Counted from the first letter of the stretch, positions 1 through 10,923 are shown. The stretch: DNA of 64,000 nucleotides from Haliclona indistincta (GCA_964017065.1 OZ024784.1:12629152-12693151), one strand, 5' to 3'. Numbers and translations are program-made. The notes: generated by a model not told the origin, from the letters alone.

Positions 1-1120
1 TACTTGGTGTGTCTCCCTCTTCGCATTGCAACAAACGAAGCTCAGTCTCACAAAATAGCTGCTTTTTGACGGCCATCTTGCTGTTTTGTGACGTTTTAAT
101 GGGCTCTGCCTTAAAAAATGACGACATGACTAACTAGAGTTCTTAGAACACATACCCTGTGCACTGTGATGTTCTGTATTAATTTTTTTTAATTGGTATG
201 TAGTTCATACTTTGCAACCGAATCTGCCGTTGCTCTGGTGTCTCAGGCGATCTGCATTGCTTGCTGATATACTTTGCAACCGAATCTGCTGCTGCTCTGG
301 TGTCTCAGAAGCAAGGCGATCTGTTTGGCGTGCTGACATTTCTTTTAATCTAATCAACCGTTTTTGCTGTGTCTCGCCTTTCCTCCTGGTAGACTCTGCT
401 ACACGCTTTTCTTGTAATCTTTTGCGTCTCTTTTCAGGCGTTTCCAACTGTCGATCAACAGCAACAGCAGAAGTGTTTTTCCTTTTACGAGCCATCCGTT
501 TTGTTTCTCTGAGCAAAAATTTAGTGTAACTATAGTACTGACATACGAGAAGCAATACTCACCGCAAAAATTCCTCTGCTTCCATAGCCTCTACAGCCTT
601 CCATGAAGGCATTCTTTGTCTCTTTGACATAGTTTCAACGCTCATGCGGGAAAGTTGGGCGACACACCTCTAGTGAGTTACCGTATAATGCTCATAATTA
701 TTACTATTAGTGCTGTATTATTAGATACTATGGCCATAGCACGCCGCAGAAGAGTCTGCCGACTTTGTAGACCACTTTAGAGGAGTAAGAATCTCTCAAC
801 ACAGCCGTAGAGAAGTATTGTATGGCAAGTCCCAATCGACAAACAGCAAACAGCCCTGTTTTTTGTACACACACACATATAAACGGACATAGCCAAACGC
901 TTAACCCTCCGGCGCCTACGCGCCCAGGGTAATAACAGTAAACTTGTGACGCCACTGGCTCGTACAGTTGTTGGTTACTGTTTATCAAAAGTGACGTCAT
1001 TCTTTTTTAGGCAGAGCCCATTAAAATGTCACAAAACAGCAAGATGGCCGTCAAAAAGCAGCTATTTTGTGAGACCGAGCTTCGTTTGTTGCAATGCGAA
1101 GAGGGAGACACGCCAAGTAA
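1..1120. mobile_element. Inverted-repeat element, left end at or beyond window edge
   Basis: Bases 1-113 and about 1013-1120 are near-identical inverted copies (a handful of mismatches), separated by about 900 bp. The left arm begins at the first base of the window, so the repeat may extend further left. The interior carries a small minus-strand ORF with repeated ETPE motifs, listed separately. No target-site duplication can be tested because the left end is not seen. The superfamily is not determined; the protein motif is of a kind often seen near Helitron-like ORFs, but the long inverted arms do not fit a classic Helitron, so this could also be a composite. Confidence 0.6.
205..555 (-). CDS. 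Small basic ORF with ETPE(Q/K) repeats, transposon-associated
   Basis: An ORF of 116 residues lies inside the inverted-repeat element. The likely start is the internal methionine of MARKRKN. It is very rich in Arg, Lys, Gln and Ser and holds an imperfect repeat of about 22 residues built on ETPEKRRKRLQ / SETPEQQQIRLQ followed by a basic stretch. Similar ETPEQ/basic repeats commonly precede the replicase part of animal Helitron-type proteins; this is from memory of the pattern, not a search. No helicase, nuclease or DDE domain follows, so it would be a fragment or a non-autonomous passenger. The function of the repeat is unknown. Confidence 0.4.
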   Translation of the reverse strand: MLLVCQYYSYTKFLLRETKRMARKRKNTSAVAVDRQLETPEKRRKRLQEKRVAESTRRKGETQQKRLIRLKEMSARQTDRLASETPEQQQIRLQSISASNADRLRHQSNGRFGCKV

Positions 1121-1768
1121 GTCTGCCGTTAATGCACTATGCTTAAGCTTTGCAGTAAGCAAGTGTAACACGCAGATGTTTAACAGAGCAAGTTGGGTCA
1201 AGCTCTCAACAGTCTTATGAAAATATCCAACACAATATATAGCAGAGCATGACAATGATATGTACTGAGGTAACAGAGCAATGTATTGTATGACAATAAA
1301 CTTGAGTCAGAGAGTCTGTCCATAATATGACCAAGCAGTAGTCAGAGAGTCTGTTACACAAGTGTTGGCTCTTAACTAACAGAGACTCTGGAGATCCTGT
1401 CCCTAATGTTGAGCGATGTCGAAAAATGCTGTTTTATGCTCACTGTTCCCAAAGTATAGCCGACGGCGACTTCTCGCGACGCTCACACGAGTGCATCTGG
1501 GACGAGTGTTTGACTGCAGCTTTAACAGTTCTTAACTACCACTCGTTGTAGAGATCCTTTCCCTAACGTGGTCTGCTGTGTGGGTGTGTTTACTGCCATC
1601 TTTTATCACGTGACAGCCATGTGATGCGAAGCCATATGATGTAGTCAACTCCCAAAGGATAGACCTTCATGATGGTACATGCATATGTGCATAGGATCAT
1701 GCAGTTCAGAGAAAATCAGCAAATTATCTAAAAATGAGTTTTCAAGCGTCTTCGTGTGGAACACTGTA
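1121..1768. other. Spacer without recognised gene
   Basis: No ORF with plausible coding content, no clear repeat and no RNA gene was recognised between the right arm of the inverted-repeat element and the start of the Y-box-like duplication. Confidence 0.5.
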
Positions 1769-2580
1769 GATGGTGTATTCGTGTTTGTAGATAAAAAGTT
1801 ATTGAGCTGGTAGCTTCAGTTTTGTTTACACTAGTAGACAGTGCTAAGGTGATATTCACATTTGTTCGTGTACATTTCCATAATATATTGGTCTACAAAG
1901 TGCCATTGACTGTGTTCTGCATAGCTGTACCTGAACAAGACTACTACTAGTAATCATAAAGAGGGTGTTACTGATAAGATAAATAGCTCATAGTAAGGCT
2001 GGGCCATATTGATTTCATCTTGGTATGTCCTGCATGTGTGTGCATGCTATTCCTGAAAAGAGTGAGATTCACCCTTGTACTTTCTGTTTTGTCTGCAGCA
2101 ATGACAGTGGAGACGACATCTTTGTACATTTTGTGAGAATTAGCTGTTGGTCTAGTTTGTACCATTCTCATAATAATAACCTCCTCAGCGTGCTATCAAC
2201 ACCAATGGGTTCAAAACTTTGTGTGATGGTGAAACTGTGGAGTTCATTGTGACCCAGGGAGAAAGGGGTCCTCAAGCTGAAGAAGTCACTGGACCTAATG
2301 GCTCTCCTTTACAAGGCAGTGTATATGCACGTAAGTACCAACACAAGATAATGCTGACATGTACAACGTGTAGTTGTAGTGCTGGTGATGTAGTAAGTAC
2401 TGTAATCCATGATGTAGCAGCATACTACTTGCTGATGTTACTGATTCAATATCAGTGGATTGTGTATCAACACAGCTCAGTTATGATAATCAATTAGCAA
2501 TAGTTACTGGTTGCCAGGAAATCACTGCTCCTGTCCCCCCACAGCTGACCGCTGCCCTCGGTTCCAACGTTTCCTCGTTT
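1769..2580 (+). pseudogene. Truncated duplicate of Y-box gene (exons 3, 4 and start of 5)
   Basis: This segment aligns almost base for base with 13134-13930 of the intact Y-box gene. It includes the intron before exon 3, exon 3 (about 2098-2131), exon 4 (about 2189-2332), the next intron and the first ~35 bases of exon 5, where a hairpin element begins. Exon 4 remains open and keeps the DGETVEFIV and VTGPNGSP motifs, but the [10 protein letters not shown] part of the cold-shock domain is replaced by a shorter divergent stretch, and exon 3 ends FVHF instead of FVHQ. Splice sites are kept. The first exons and the arginine-rich tail are missing, so this is best read as a decaying partial gene copy; a functional chimera is possible but unsupported. 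Confidence 0.75.
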
Positions 2581-3722
2581 CCACATAACCTGGTGCAAAT
2601 AATAATTATAATAATGTTATACACAACTATACACTAACGAGGCTAAATTATATCAATGCTCAGGCTCGCCCCTGCCATTCCATGAATGTACTAGGAGTTA
2701 CGAATACGCATGAATGCCTCGCGCTGAGTTTATTAAGTAGTTATAATTGACCAGCTAAATTTTTGGGGTGGGCTCGACAGCAGACGGCCGGCAGGTACAG
2801 ATACAGGCTTACAGCGAGCTAGCTTCCTGTTTTCGGCCTCGTGGACTCGTGTCAGACGACCTAAGAGTCACTGATGCCAGTTCCGTGTATTGTTAGTAGT
2901 ATATACTGCTTATGGTGTGTCTTGCTTCTTTTGTGGCGTTTATAGACTCAGGCCGCTGCTCTCTGTTTTTTCTTCCCGAGCTGAGCTAGCCATTTGGCTC
3001 TGTCAGGAGTAGACTCTGGGATCTAATCTGCCATGGTCTCAGCCCACCATTAAGTTCTTATCTCATACTGACGCAACCGGGTCCAGCGATCCCGTGACCC
3101 CGCAGTATAATACGTAGTATGAGCCCTCGCCGTAACCCTGATTAGCATTCCTAAGCGTGACATCTAATATTACATACATACATACATATTAACATTACTG
3201 AGAAAACGCACGACGCTCCAGTCCCCTGCACACCGTCGCGATTATTTGCCTCGCGCTAAGGCGCTCGGCAACTAGTGATAGTCATGGTAAGTCGTTCCAC
3301 ACATGAACACGGCACACTTGACATAGAATTGCAAATGTTAGCTACAAGCAGTTTGACACAAAAATGTTTTTACTTTATAACTGTCTTATGTACTACAAGT
3401 ATTATTAACAAAAATGCAAGAGATTTAGGGTTGGTACATGTGTTGAAAAAGTATGGAAACAAGATTGTGAACTTATAGGTAAGTAAACAAGATTTAAAAT
3501 ATAAAGGACTGTATCAATAGCAGTGTAATGCTACCTCCCTAAATTAACTGCTTTCTATAGTTGTAGTTAATTTAATAGGGAGGTAGCATCACATTACAGT
3601 CCTTTTATTTTAAATCTTGTTTACTTACCTATAAGTTCACAATCTTGTTTCCATACTTTTTAATACATGTACCAACCCTAAATCTCTTGCATTTTTGTTA
3701 AAATGTTTTATTACTTGTAAGA
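2581..3722. mobile_element. Hairpin MITE-like element, copy 1, interrupted by an insertion
   Basis: Bases 2581-2694 plus 3271-3722 correspond to 11144-11726, with small differences. The 3' half is a foldback: a left arm from about 3395 to 3543 and a right arm from about 3557 to 3722, including inverted copies of the stretch beginning 'caagagatttaggg'. A 576-bp insertion at 2695-3270 splits this copy. The left end sits exactly where homology to Y-box exon 5 stops, so the element apparently inserted into, or was joined to, the duplicated gene fragment. No coding capacity was seen. Confidence 0.75.
2695..3270. mobile_element. 576-bp insertion nested in hairpin element, 5-bp target duplication
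   Basis: The uninterrupted copy near 11262 reads 'gtactagtgatag', whereas here the same site reads 'gtactag', then 576 bp, then 'actagtgatag'. The repeated 'actag' at 2690-2694 and 3271-3275 is a 5-bp target duplication. The insert has no ORF of note, contains a short CATA run near 3170-3187, and has 'gcctcgcgct' near both ends in direct orientation. Its size and 5-bp duplication would suit a solo LTR or a small non-autonomous element, but it does not begin TG and end CA, so the class is open. Confidence 0.7.
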
Positions 3723-4507
3723 AGCCCGGGAAGAAATGAAGTACAACAGTTGCGTTTAGAACAGTTTGAGTCTGGTTTATTCTGTTTAAACTGCGGCGCT
3801 AGTATTTCAGACTATCCCTAGACTGTCTAGAAACTAGTACTAGCAATTCTAGTCTAGCGAAGGTTCAGGAGGGAGCCCAGAAGTCACTGTGACTGCCATT
3901 CTCTATGAGCACTGATACTGTCGCGTTGCTTACTTTCTGTTCTGAAAAGAACATTGTTACAGGTAATACATAAGCTTGCACAGCTATACACAAACAGTGG
4001 ACGTCTGCTAGTGGCGTTGTAGAGCTGTGAAGTTGCCTACCTGTACTGTACCATGCTAGCGAACGGCGAAAACGCTTTGTAGTTCAGAATGAAGGAAGCA
4101 GACATTCGAGGCACACCAATATGAGTCCTTTTCGGTACCATAGATGCTACTGGGACTAGTAGAAACTGTGCAAGAAGACGTACAGTGAACTATGATCCAA
4201 GGTGACCTTCATGGAACGGAGTGGTTGTCATTAGCAACCTGTTTTATTCATCATGTTACGTTACGTCATGTAAATCGTGCTGTGCATAAACATAATTCCG
4301 TGTTACAGGGGATTGCAAGTTGCTTGATTGAAAATTTGCTGCTAGCACATGCGCACAGTACATTATCTGTACAATTAGTATACAAAAACACGTTCTGGCC
4401 CTAGCCTAGCAGGAAATTATTTGGTCAAGCAACCTGCAATCACCTGTATGTCCTTTATTTCTGGTGATGTTGCACAAGTTTCCAAACAGTGTGGAACATA
4501 TAATTAT

Positions 4508-4531
4508 TATCATTGCCGATCGGCAATGATA
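4508..4531. repeat. Perfect 24-bp palindrome
   Basis: The sequence centred on GATC at 4518-4521 reads the same on both strands for 12 bases each side of the centre (core cattgccgatcggcaatg). It stands alone in an AT-rich spacer. It may be a binding site or a chance or MITE remnant. Confidence 0.6.
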
Positions 4532-4887
4532 TGTAGGGATGACCTCGAATTAAGATGGCGGCTACTCATGTGTGAAAATGAGTTTTTGCACATATCTCTA
4601 TTGTTATACACTTCTACTGCATTTTAACTATCTCTAAGTGAATCTGAAGTGTAAGCGCTTGTAGGAAGTCTATGAAAGTCGCCGGGACTGCTTGCTTGAC
4701 GACGAAAATCAAGATGGCGACTCTCAGGGAGCCGTTGCAGATCTTCGCTGTTTTAGCGTTTCTCGAGATTCCAGACATCTAGGGTTGATCAGACGATTGT
4801 TCTGAGCATGGAAATACCTTTGGCGAAGCTGACAGACGTTTCTAAAGTGGTAAACTAAAATCGCCGCCCACGCAAATTGTTCATCTT

Positions 4888-4925
4888 CTTTCTTCTTCTT
4901 CTTCTTCTTCTTCTTTCTTTCTTCT
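4888..4925. repeat. (CTT)n microsatellite
   Basis: A run of CTT units broken by TTTCTTTC near its end. On the minus strand it reads as a lysine run in an otherwise unremarkable ORF. Confidence 0.9.
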
Positions 4926-5790
4926 TTGAACGAGCCTAGCGCTGTCCTGAGTGAACGAATCACTACCAAACCTGCACAATTGCACGTGTATATATCTGGA
5001 ATAGTGCACTTACTTCTTAGATAGGCATTAAACACTACCAGAAGCGAGTAATCCTTGAAAAACATGGTTTTTGGGCCGTTTTGGACTGAAGACGCCATTA
5101 AATAATTAACCCTCTTGTCGCTCGTATCGTTAACTCCGCCCACACCAGTTTTGCAGCTAGCGCATAGCTATCTCGATCGATACTGAGTTTTGTCTCTGCT
5201 CTGGACGCTTCAGCGCGCAAGCCAGATGTATGAAATTTGTCTAGAGCAGTACTATACCCTAAGTAACACTGATCTGTTTGTTAAAGCTTCAGATGGCGGG
5301 TTAAAACTGACATACCCAGTCGTGAACAATGATTCTAGCTTACCGGCAGCAAGATTCTAAGAACAGTAAGGTTCCTACACCACGCAGCGTAAGTTGTAAA
5401 GGACTAGAAGCCTCTGTGAGTGTAATATTGACATCAACAAGGTTCTACTAGGCGTGCTCCTACTATTAGGCTTGCAGCATCATGAGTTGTCAGTATTATA
5501 CAGTCTCTTCCTTCATCCATTACTGTACTAACAAGTATCATGTTGTCAAATCATACCTGGACTTGATATTTTGCTGTCTGCGTCCTCAACCTCTTTAACT
5601 ATTTTAAACCTTTCATTGGTAATATTAAACATTATTTTAAACCACACTCCTTACTCTCAAGACCCTGTGCACGTTCACATCTGCTAGACTAGTAACTGCT
5701 GCTCACAGAGTTGTCAAAATGAAATAACATCTTACATAGAATACAACTAATAAGTTCAAACTGGTAGTGATCAAAAAAGTAACAGGAACA

Positions 5791-6332
5791 AGTAAAGTAA
5801 AAAAGCTTTAATAAAAAAACTGAAAAGTGTAGGGATGACTCTTAAAAAAAGAAAGGAACAAGATTGGATGATGCTTGCAAAAGTAATGAGGAACAAGATG
5901 AAATAATGATAAGCTTGCAAATGTAAAAGTCCCAAGTATCCCTACATCAGCGGCTTGAAGGAGAACGCAGTCCGATGGAGTAATTGTCGGTTGTAAATAA
6001 CTAGAGGTATCTGTGTTTGGAGGACGCAGTCCGATGGAGTAATTGACGGTTGTAAATAACTAGAGATATCTGTGTTTAGGAGGACGCAGTCCGATGAAGT
6101 ATTTGACGGTTGTAAAGGTATAGGAAAAGGATTCCGCATTTTGTCAGTTGCACGTCATTGCAGCAAGCCGCTGATGTAGGGATACTTGGGACTTTTACAT
6201 TTGCAAGCTTATCATTATTTCATCTTGTTCCTCATTACTTTTGCAAGCATCATCCAATCTTGTTCCTTTCCTTTTTTAAGAGTCATCCCTACACTTTTCA
6301 GTTTTTTTATTAAAGCTTTTTTACTTTACTTT
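5791..6332. mobile_element. Foldback element with internal 57-bp tandem repeats
   Basis: The left arm (5791-5957) and right arm (6165-6332) are near-perfect inverted copies about 167 bp long. The loop holds three tandem copies of a unit of about 56-58 bp carrying 'aggacgcagtccgatg'. The right arm ends only 30 bp before the splice acceptor of the GTPase exon at 6362, so the element probably sits in the preceding intron. Transcribed, it would form a long RNA hairpin just upstream of the acceptor. Confidence 0.8.
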
Positions 6333-6361
6333 ACATTTATGTGTTGATTATTTCCTCTCAG

Positions 6362-9300
6362 ATCTAGTTGATGCTGATGCTACTCAAGAGGCATTTGAAC
6401 ATGAGGTTGAAGTGTCTGTCACTAACCTGGTAGTGAATGGATCACCTGGTAGTGGTAAAACATGTGTAGTGAATCTATCAGTCGGTGAACCTGCTCCTGA
6501 TGTCCGTGAAAGCACCGGCTGTGTAGAGACTCCTGTTCGTGCCGTAGCACAAGGTACCATCTACGCCAACGGCACAAGATTAAAGAAACTACAAACTGGA
6601 GAAATGCTCCGCATGGTGTGTCAAGCTATGAAGCACAAGGTTGATGAGATGAAGAGAGAACAAGTTGATCAAAAGAAGCCGCATCATCGAGATGGGTCTA
6701 CTGAAGCCACTAGTGATGACAAAGAAGAGAACCTCCAGGTGTTTGCTAAGCTAGTTGTTAAGATATCATCTGCTGAGGCATCAACTGAGTTCCTAACAGC
6801 TCACTTGGTCTTGACTATCGACTCAGGAGGCCAGCCACACTTCATGGATGTAGCACCACTCTTTCTCCGCAACAGCTCCTTGTTTCTTATCACTGTGAAG
6901 CTGAACGAGCGACTGGACTCTAAACCAAAATTTGATTACTTCATCAATGGACAGCCGATTGAAATAAGCAACACAGAGCTCCAACCGACCAACCTGCAGC
7001 TAATAGAGCAGCTTGCCAAGAGCATTTCATCACTTCAACTATCAACCACTCCCAGCTCAGATGGATCAGAGCATGCAAAGTTCATGATTGTTGGCACCTT
7101 TGCTGACAAAGCTGGAGACTGCCAGGACGAGACTACCGCTGATAAGAACACCAAACTACGTGATCGATTGAAGGATTATGAAGCCGAACGAATTGATGTA
7201 GGAAATGATGTCATCTTTGCTGTCAATGCAATCACTACTGATCCAGACAAGCGTCAAGAAGCAGCTCTGAGACTACAGGACAAGATTACCAATACTCCAG
7301 GCACCACTATCAAGACAAGAATCAAGATGAGGTGGTTTGGTCTACTACTGCACTTGCTGGATGAGGCTGAGAAGAGCAAGGTCTCCATTATCCCACTGGT
7401 GGAGGTGCTTGCTGCTGGAAGAAGTCTTCAAATGAGTAAAGATGAAACTCTACAGGCCATAGCGTTTTTCCATAAGCTAAACCTCCTCATGTATTTCTCA
7501 ACCGATAAGCTTGGTAGCATAGTGTTTATCGATGTAAAGCCTATACTAAGCAATGTGTCCAATCTTATTGGCATCTCTTTTATCGATAAGAATAAGCTCG
7601 ACAAGATCTTCATTCCTAACCTTCCAGCCGATGCCCAAAGATTACTGAGAGATTATGGTAGATTTTCCCGAGAGATTCTGGATTCATCGTTTCACTTCTC
7701 AGCACCACTCACCACTGATGTGTTCCTCGACTTATTAGAGCACCTTTGTGTTATTGCACGCATCCAGAGAGAGGGTCTAACAAGCTTCTTCCTCCCATGT
7801 GCCTTGCCTCTTGCACCTGAAGATATCCTTCAAAAGAAGGAGCAGATCACCAGCTTGTGGATCGTGTCGCTTCAGACCAGGCGTGGTATAGGATTGGTTG
7901 ATGTTCCCATCCCAAAGAGCTATCTACCAACACTTGTCGTTCGTCTACTCAACTCGTCTGATTTCGAAGCAGATCTTAAGTCTCGTCAGTATCGTAACCT
8001 CATGAGCATCCGTTATGTTCGTGGTGGGTGTGTCTATCTGATAGAGAGGAATCTTCAGCTGGAGATCTACTACCCTTGTGCTGACGATGATGAAAAAATA
8101 AGCAAGAATTGCTCCTTTATTCGCTCAGAAATAATGAATGCTCTCGTTGAGGTTGAGGAGAAGCTTCATTTCATACCAGGCATCTTGATCAAGAACGATG
8201 CCTTCCTCTGCTCCTGTGATGGTTCTCGCCATATCTGTGTGTACAACAAAGACTGCAAGAGAACATATTGTGATAGAAGTGACAAGCTGAGAAAACTCAA
8301 CCAGCAACAACAGTATTGGTTACACCAGCAGGAGCAGCAACCAGGTATGCCTAACATGATTGATGATGAGTTATCACCATCTTTTGTTTAGTCTCAGTTG
8401 TTGAGCGACCCACCACAACTGATCTACCATCATCAGGTGAAGCTTGTTTAGATCATTTGACATTGTATCAACCTCATCATACTGCAGGCTCTCCTCCTCT
8501 CAGACTGCTTGTTGAAGCAGTCAAAGATGTTACAGATTGGCACACTCTTGGTCTTAAACTGAATGTCACTAAGAGCAAGTTGGATGGTATTAATGTTACC
8601 TATCATGTACACGGAATAGAGAGACTCAAGACTGAAATGTTTGATGCATGGTTAAAGAGCTCTCTCAGTGCATCTTGGAGTGACCTGATCTCTGCTTTGA
8701 ACAGCATGAATGACCACAGAGTTGCTAGTGATATTGCAGCACGCTACTCTACTGGACTCACACCAGGTAATGCTATACATGAGGTGGATTAGTGTATGAC
8801 ATGTTTGTTCAAATAGGACCATCTATAGTCCTATTAGGACCATCTATAGCAACTAGCTATAGTGCTGTAAGAGAACATGATAGCACTCACTCAGGTAAAG
8901 TATCACTATCAGTTTACATAAGATCAAAATATTCTTTGTAACTACTGGTAGCATAGATAGTGTGAGGATCAACCAAGACACACCCCATCTACGGCTACGT
9001 AAGTTAGCAATAATTTATTCATGAACACTATTTAATAATTGTTATAAATTACCATAGATCGTTCTGATCTCTATCTTGTTTTAAGAGTAATAGGACAGTT
9101 TAATGATTGGAGGACTCTAGGATCATTGCTGGGATTACGATATCAGACACTTCAACGAATCCAGCACAACAACCCACCGGAAGAGAATCAGCAGAGAGCA
9201 TGCCAGATAGAGATGGTGAAATGCTGGCTTGATGGAAAAGATGATGTCATCCAGTATGGTGGACCAACATTACAGCAACTAACTGTGTGTCTAAATGTGA

Positions 9301-9910
9301 GTATCATGCAGACATTGACTTGTATGCAGTATAAGGCCCCGTTTACATGAAGACAGATTTCGAGCAAAAACACAGACATTTGTCTCCGTTTAGGCCTCTC
9401 GTTTACACGCATACGATGAAAACGGAGACTTTTGAAAACGGAGACTTAAGTGGAGACTTGAAAAACGGAGGCAGGAAAAATGCTCGTGTAAACACCAAAT
9501 ACGGATACACACTTTTGATAAGAGCACATCTCAGCCTTCATACTTGCAGAGAATACTAGCAGGAGCCCTGAAACGACATCTATCAAAGAAAAATAGCGTG
9601 TCTTTCGCTGGTTCATGCGTATGAGCGAGTGCTAGCATGCTCGCACGAAAACGGCACGCCCACATTCCATTTGCTTCCGCTGGAAAAACAGCCAAAACGA
9701 TGGAGTTAAATCCGAATACATTTCCCCGTTTTTGGACTGATCGTCTACGTGTAAACGTAGCCTTAATGTATTACTTCAATCTTTCTGTAGTTATGCAACC
9801 CATGACTGATCTATACAGCAACCGATCTCAAACCACTCACAATGCATGATCTACTGCGCAAAGTAACTAGCAGAGCCATGGACAAGTGGGAACTGGTTGG
9901 ACCACAATAG
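6362..9910 (+). CDS. Roc/COR-like GTPase with two C-terminal death domains (5' exons missing)
   Basis: The big exon (6362-8344) follows a ttcctctcag acceptor; the frame is open from its first base, so upstream exons exist but were not found. It encodes a P-loop (GSPGSGKT), a DSGGQPHF switch-II-like motif and a GTFADKAGD stretch in the place of the guanine-specificity motif. A COR-like region follows, starting about WFGLLLHLLDEAEKSKV. Exon 8392-8766 (phase 1) has a death domain (DWHTLGLKLNVTKSKLDGI), and exon 9058-9296 a second one (DWRTLGSLLGLRYQTLQRI). A final exon near 9819-9910 would read ATDLKPLTMHDLLRKV to a stop at 9908-9910, but its phase (needs one leftover base) does not match the exon before it, so a small exon may be missing or damaged by the MITE at 9334-9763. 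Roc/COR proteins with death domains are known signalling proteins (DAPK, MFHAS1 relatives). A role in innate immunity or cell death is inference. Confidence 0.8.
9334..9763. mobile_element. 430-bp MITE with TA target duplication
   Basis: The ends are inverted repeats: aggccccgtttacatgaaga at the left, and its counterpart ending gtaaacgtagcct at the right. TA flanks both sides (9332-9333 and 9764-9765), as expected for Tc1/mariner-type non-autonomous elements. There is no transposase. It lies between the second death-domain exon and the last exon of the GTPase gene. Confidence 0.75.
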
Positions 9911-9939
9911 TGCAGCTGGTGCTAATATCGTAATCTTAT

Positions 9940-10335
9940 GAGGATAGGATATGTTTGTGGCGGGTGTGTTTATCTGATAGAGAGATATTTCAGCTTGAGA
10001 TCTACTATTCCTGTGCTAATGATGACAAAGAAACGAGAAACGATTGTCCATTCGCTCATCAATACTAAAATTTAATGCTCTGATTGATGTTGAGAAAAAG
10101 TACCCGACATGTTTTGTTACAGTTTGTGTTTTACTTTTATGTAATCCATACCTATACTGACCTGTTTTTCCACATCAGATGAAGGCCCAGGTAAGACCCA
10201 TTTAGAAGTGTGTATAGTTAATAATTATTAACTACAGCTGGTCCACTCAAGGAGGAGCCCAAAATGTGTGATCTACTTCGTAGGGTAACTTAATTCCAGA
10301 GCCATGAATAAGAGGAAAACGATTGGACTAGAACT
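9940..10335 (+). pseudogene. Decayed fragments of a second Roc/COR-death gene
   Basis: Bases about 9940-10095 match 7993-8165 of the GTPase exon (the region GGCVYLIER), with frameshifts and a stop. A microexon-like piece follows at about 10177-10190 (coding DEGPG with good splice sites). Bases about 10247-10330 then match the final exon at 9819-9905 (CDLLRRVT against HDLLRKVT) before a stop. The order matches the neighbouring gene, so this is the remnant of a tandem duplicate that lost most of its middle. Confidence 0.75.
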
Positions 10336-10720
10336 AGACATTGAACAACATCAGCTGAACACAATCACACATTCATATCCTATTCAGTGCTACTCTGCTT
10401 ATGGCAAAAGCAGGCTAACCCGCCCTTCACTTGGGGCACCATTATTGAGGTTTTACGTTCTCCAACATTAAAAAGGAGGCTCTAGCACAAGAGATTGAAG
10501 ACTGGCTAACTGTAACTAGGTTAAGTCAAATAATGTTTCCTACATGTATAATTCTTTATTATTATGAAAAAATATAATAATTATTGGGGCGAGCCTCAGC
10601 ACAATGGCCCACGCGGCGGGGAATGCTATCTGTAGCTGTCGCGGGGTAGCGTTTGTCCTTTTCAATGTTCCCGAGAACTAGGAAACGCCCTTTTTAGCAC
10701 GTGCGCACGTTATAATTGGC
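10336..10720. other. Spacer without recognised gene
   Basis: AT-rich spacer. No coding or repeat structure was recognised apart from a GC-richer patch around 10590-10660. Confidence 0.4.
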
Positions 10721-10722
10721 GC

Positions 10723-10923
10723 TTGGTTTCAAACAAAATACCTGGCATTCTGGCAATGATGCAGATGACTCAGGGACGACAACAACAGAGATCAGAGACA
10801 CCTGAAAAGCAACAACATTTACACGACAAGGGGGCGGAAAGCAGTAGCTGCAACAGAGCAAACAGTAACTTAGGTACGTCAAATGAGCTCGTGTGTGATA
10901 GCAGTAGAGCCTGCAGTGAGTGA
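10723..10923 (+). pseudogene. Possible remnant of ETPE-repeat transposon ORF
   Basis: A short ORF carries a Gln/Arg-rich stretch, QQQRSETPEKQQ, that resembles the ETPE(Q/K) repeats of the ORF at 205-555. Only one repeat is recognisable and the rest is unrelated, so this is a weak call. Confidence 0.25.

Larger units (their letters stand above)
3741..5790. other. Two-kilobase spacer without recognised gene
   Basis: Short ORFs exist on both strands but none has recognisable content. The one at 4724-5143 (minus) is largely created by a (CTT)n tract read as lysines. A (CTT)n microsatellite lies at about 4888-4925 and a perfect 24-bp palindrome at 4508-4531. The upstream exon(s) of the GTPase gene that begins at 6362 may lie here but could not be identified. 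Confidence 0.5.

Noticed and set aside
4724..5143. 139-residue minus-strand ORF with a lysine run
   Set aside because: Lysines come from a CTT microsatellite; the remainder has no recognisable domain or splice context.
8437..8451. A 15-nt GT...AG stretch resembling an intron in the GTPase gene
   Set aside because: Too short to be an intron and in frame; reading through gives continuous protein.
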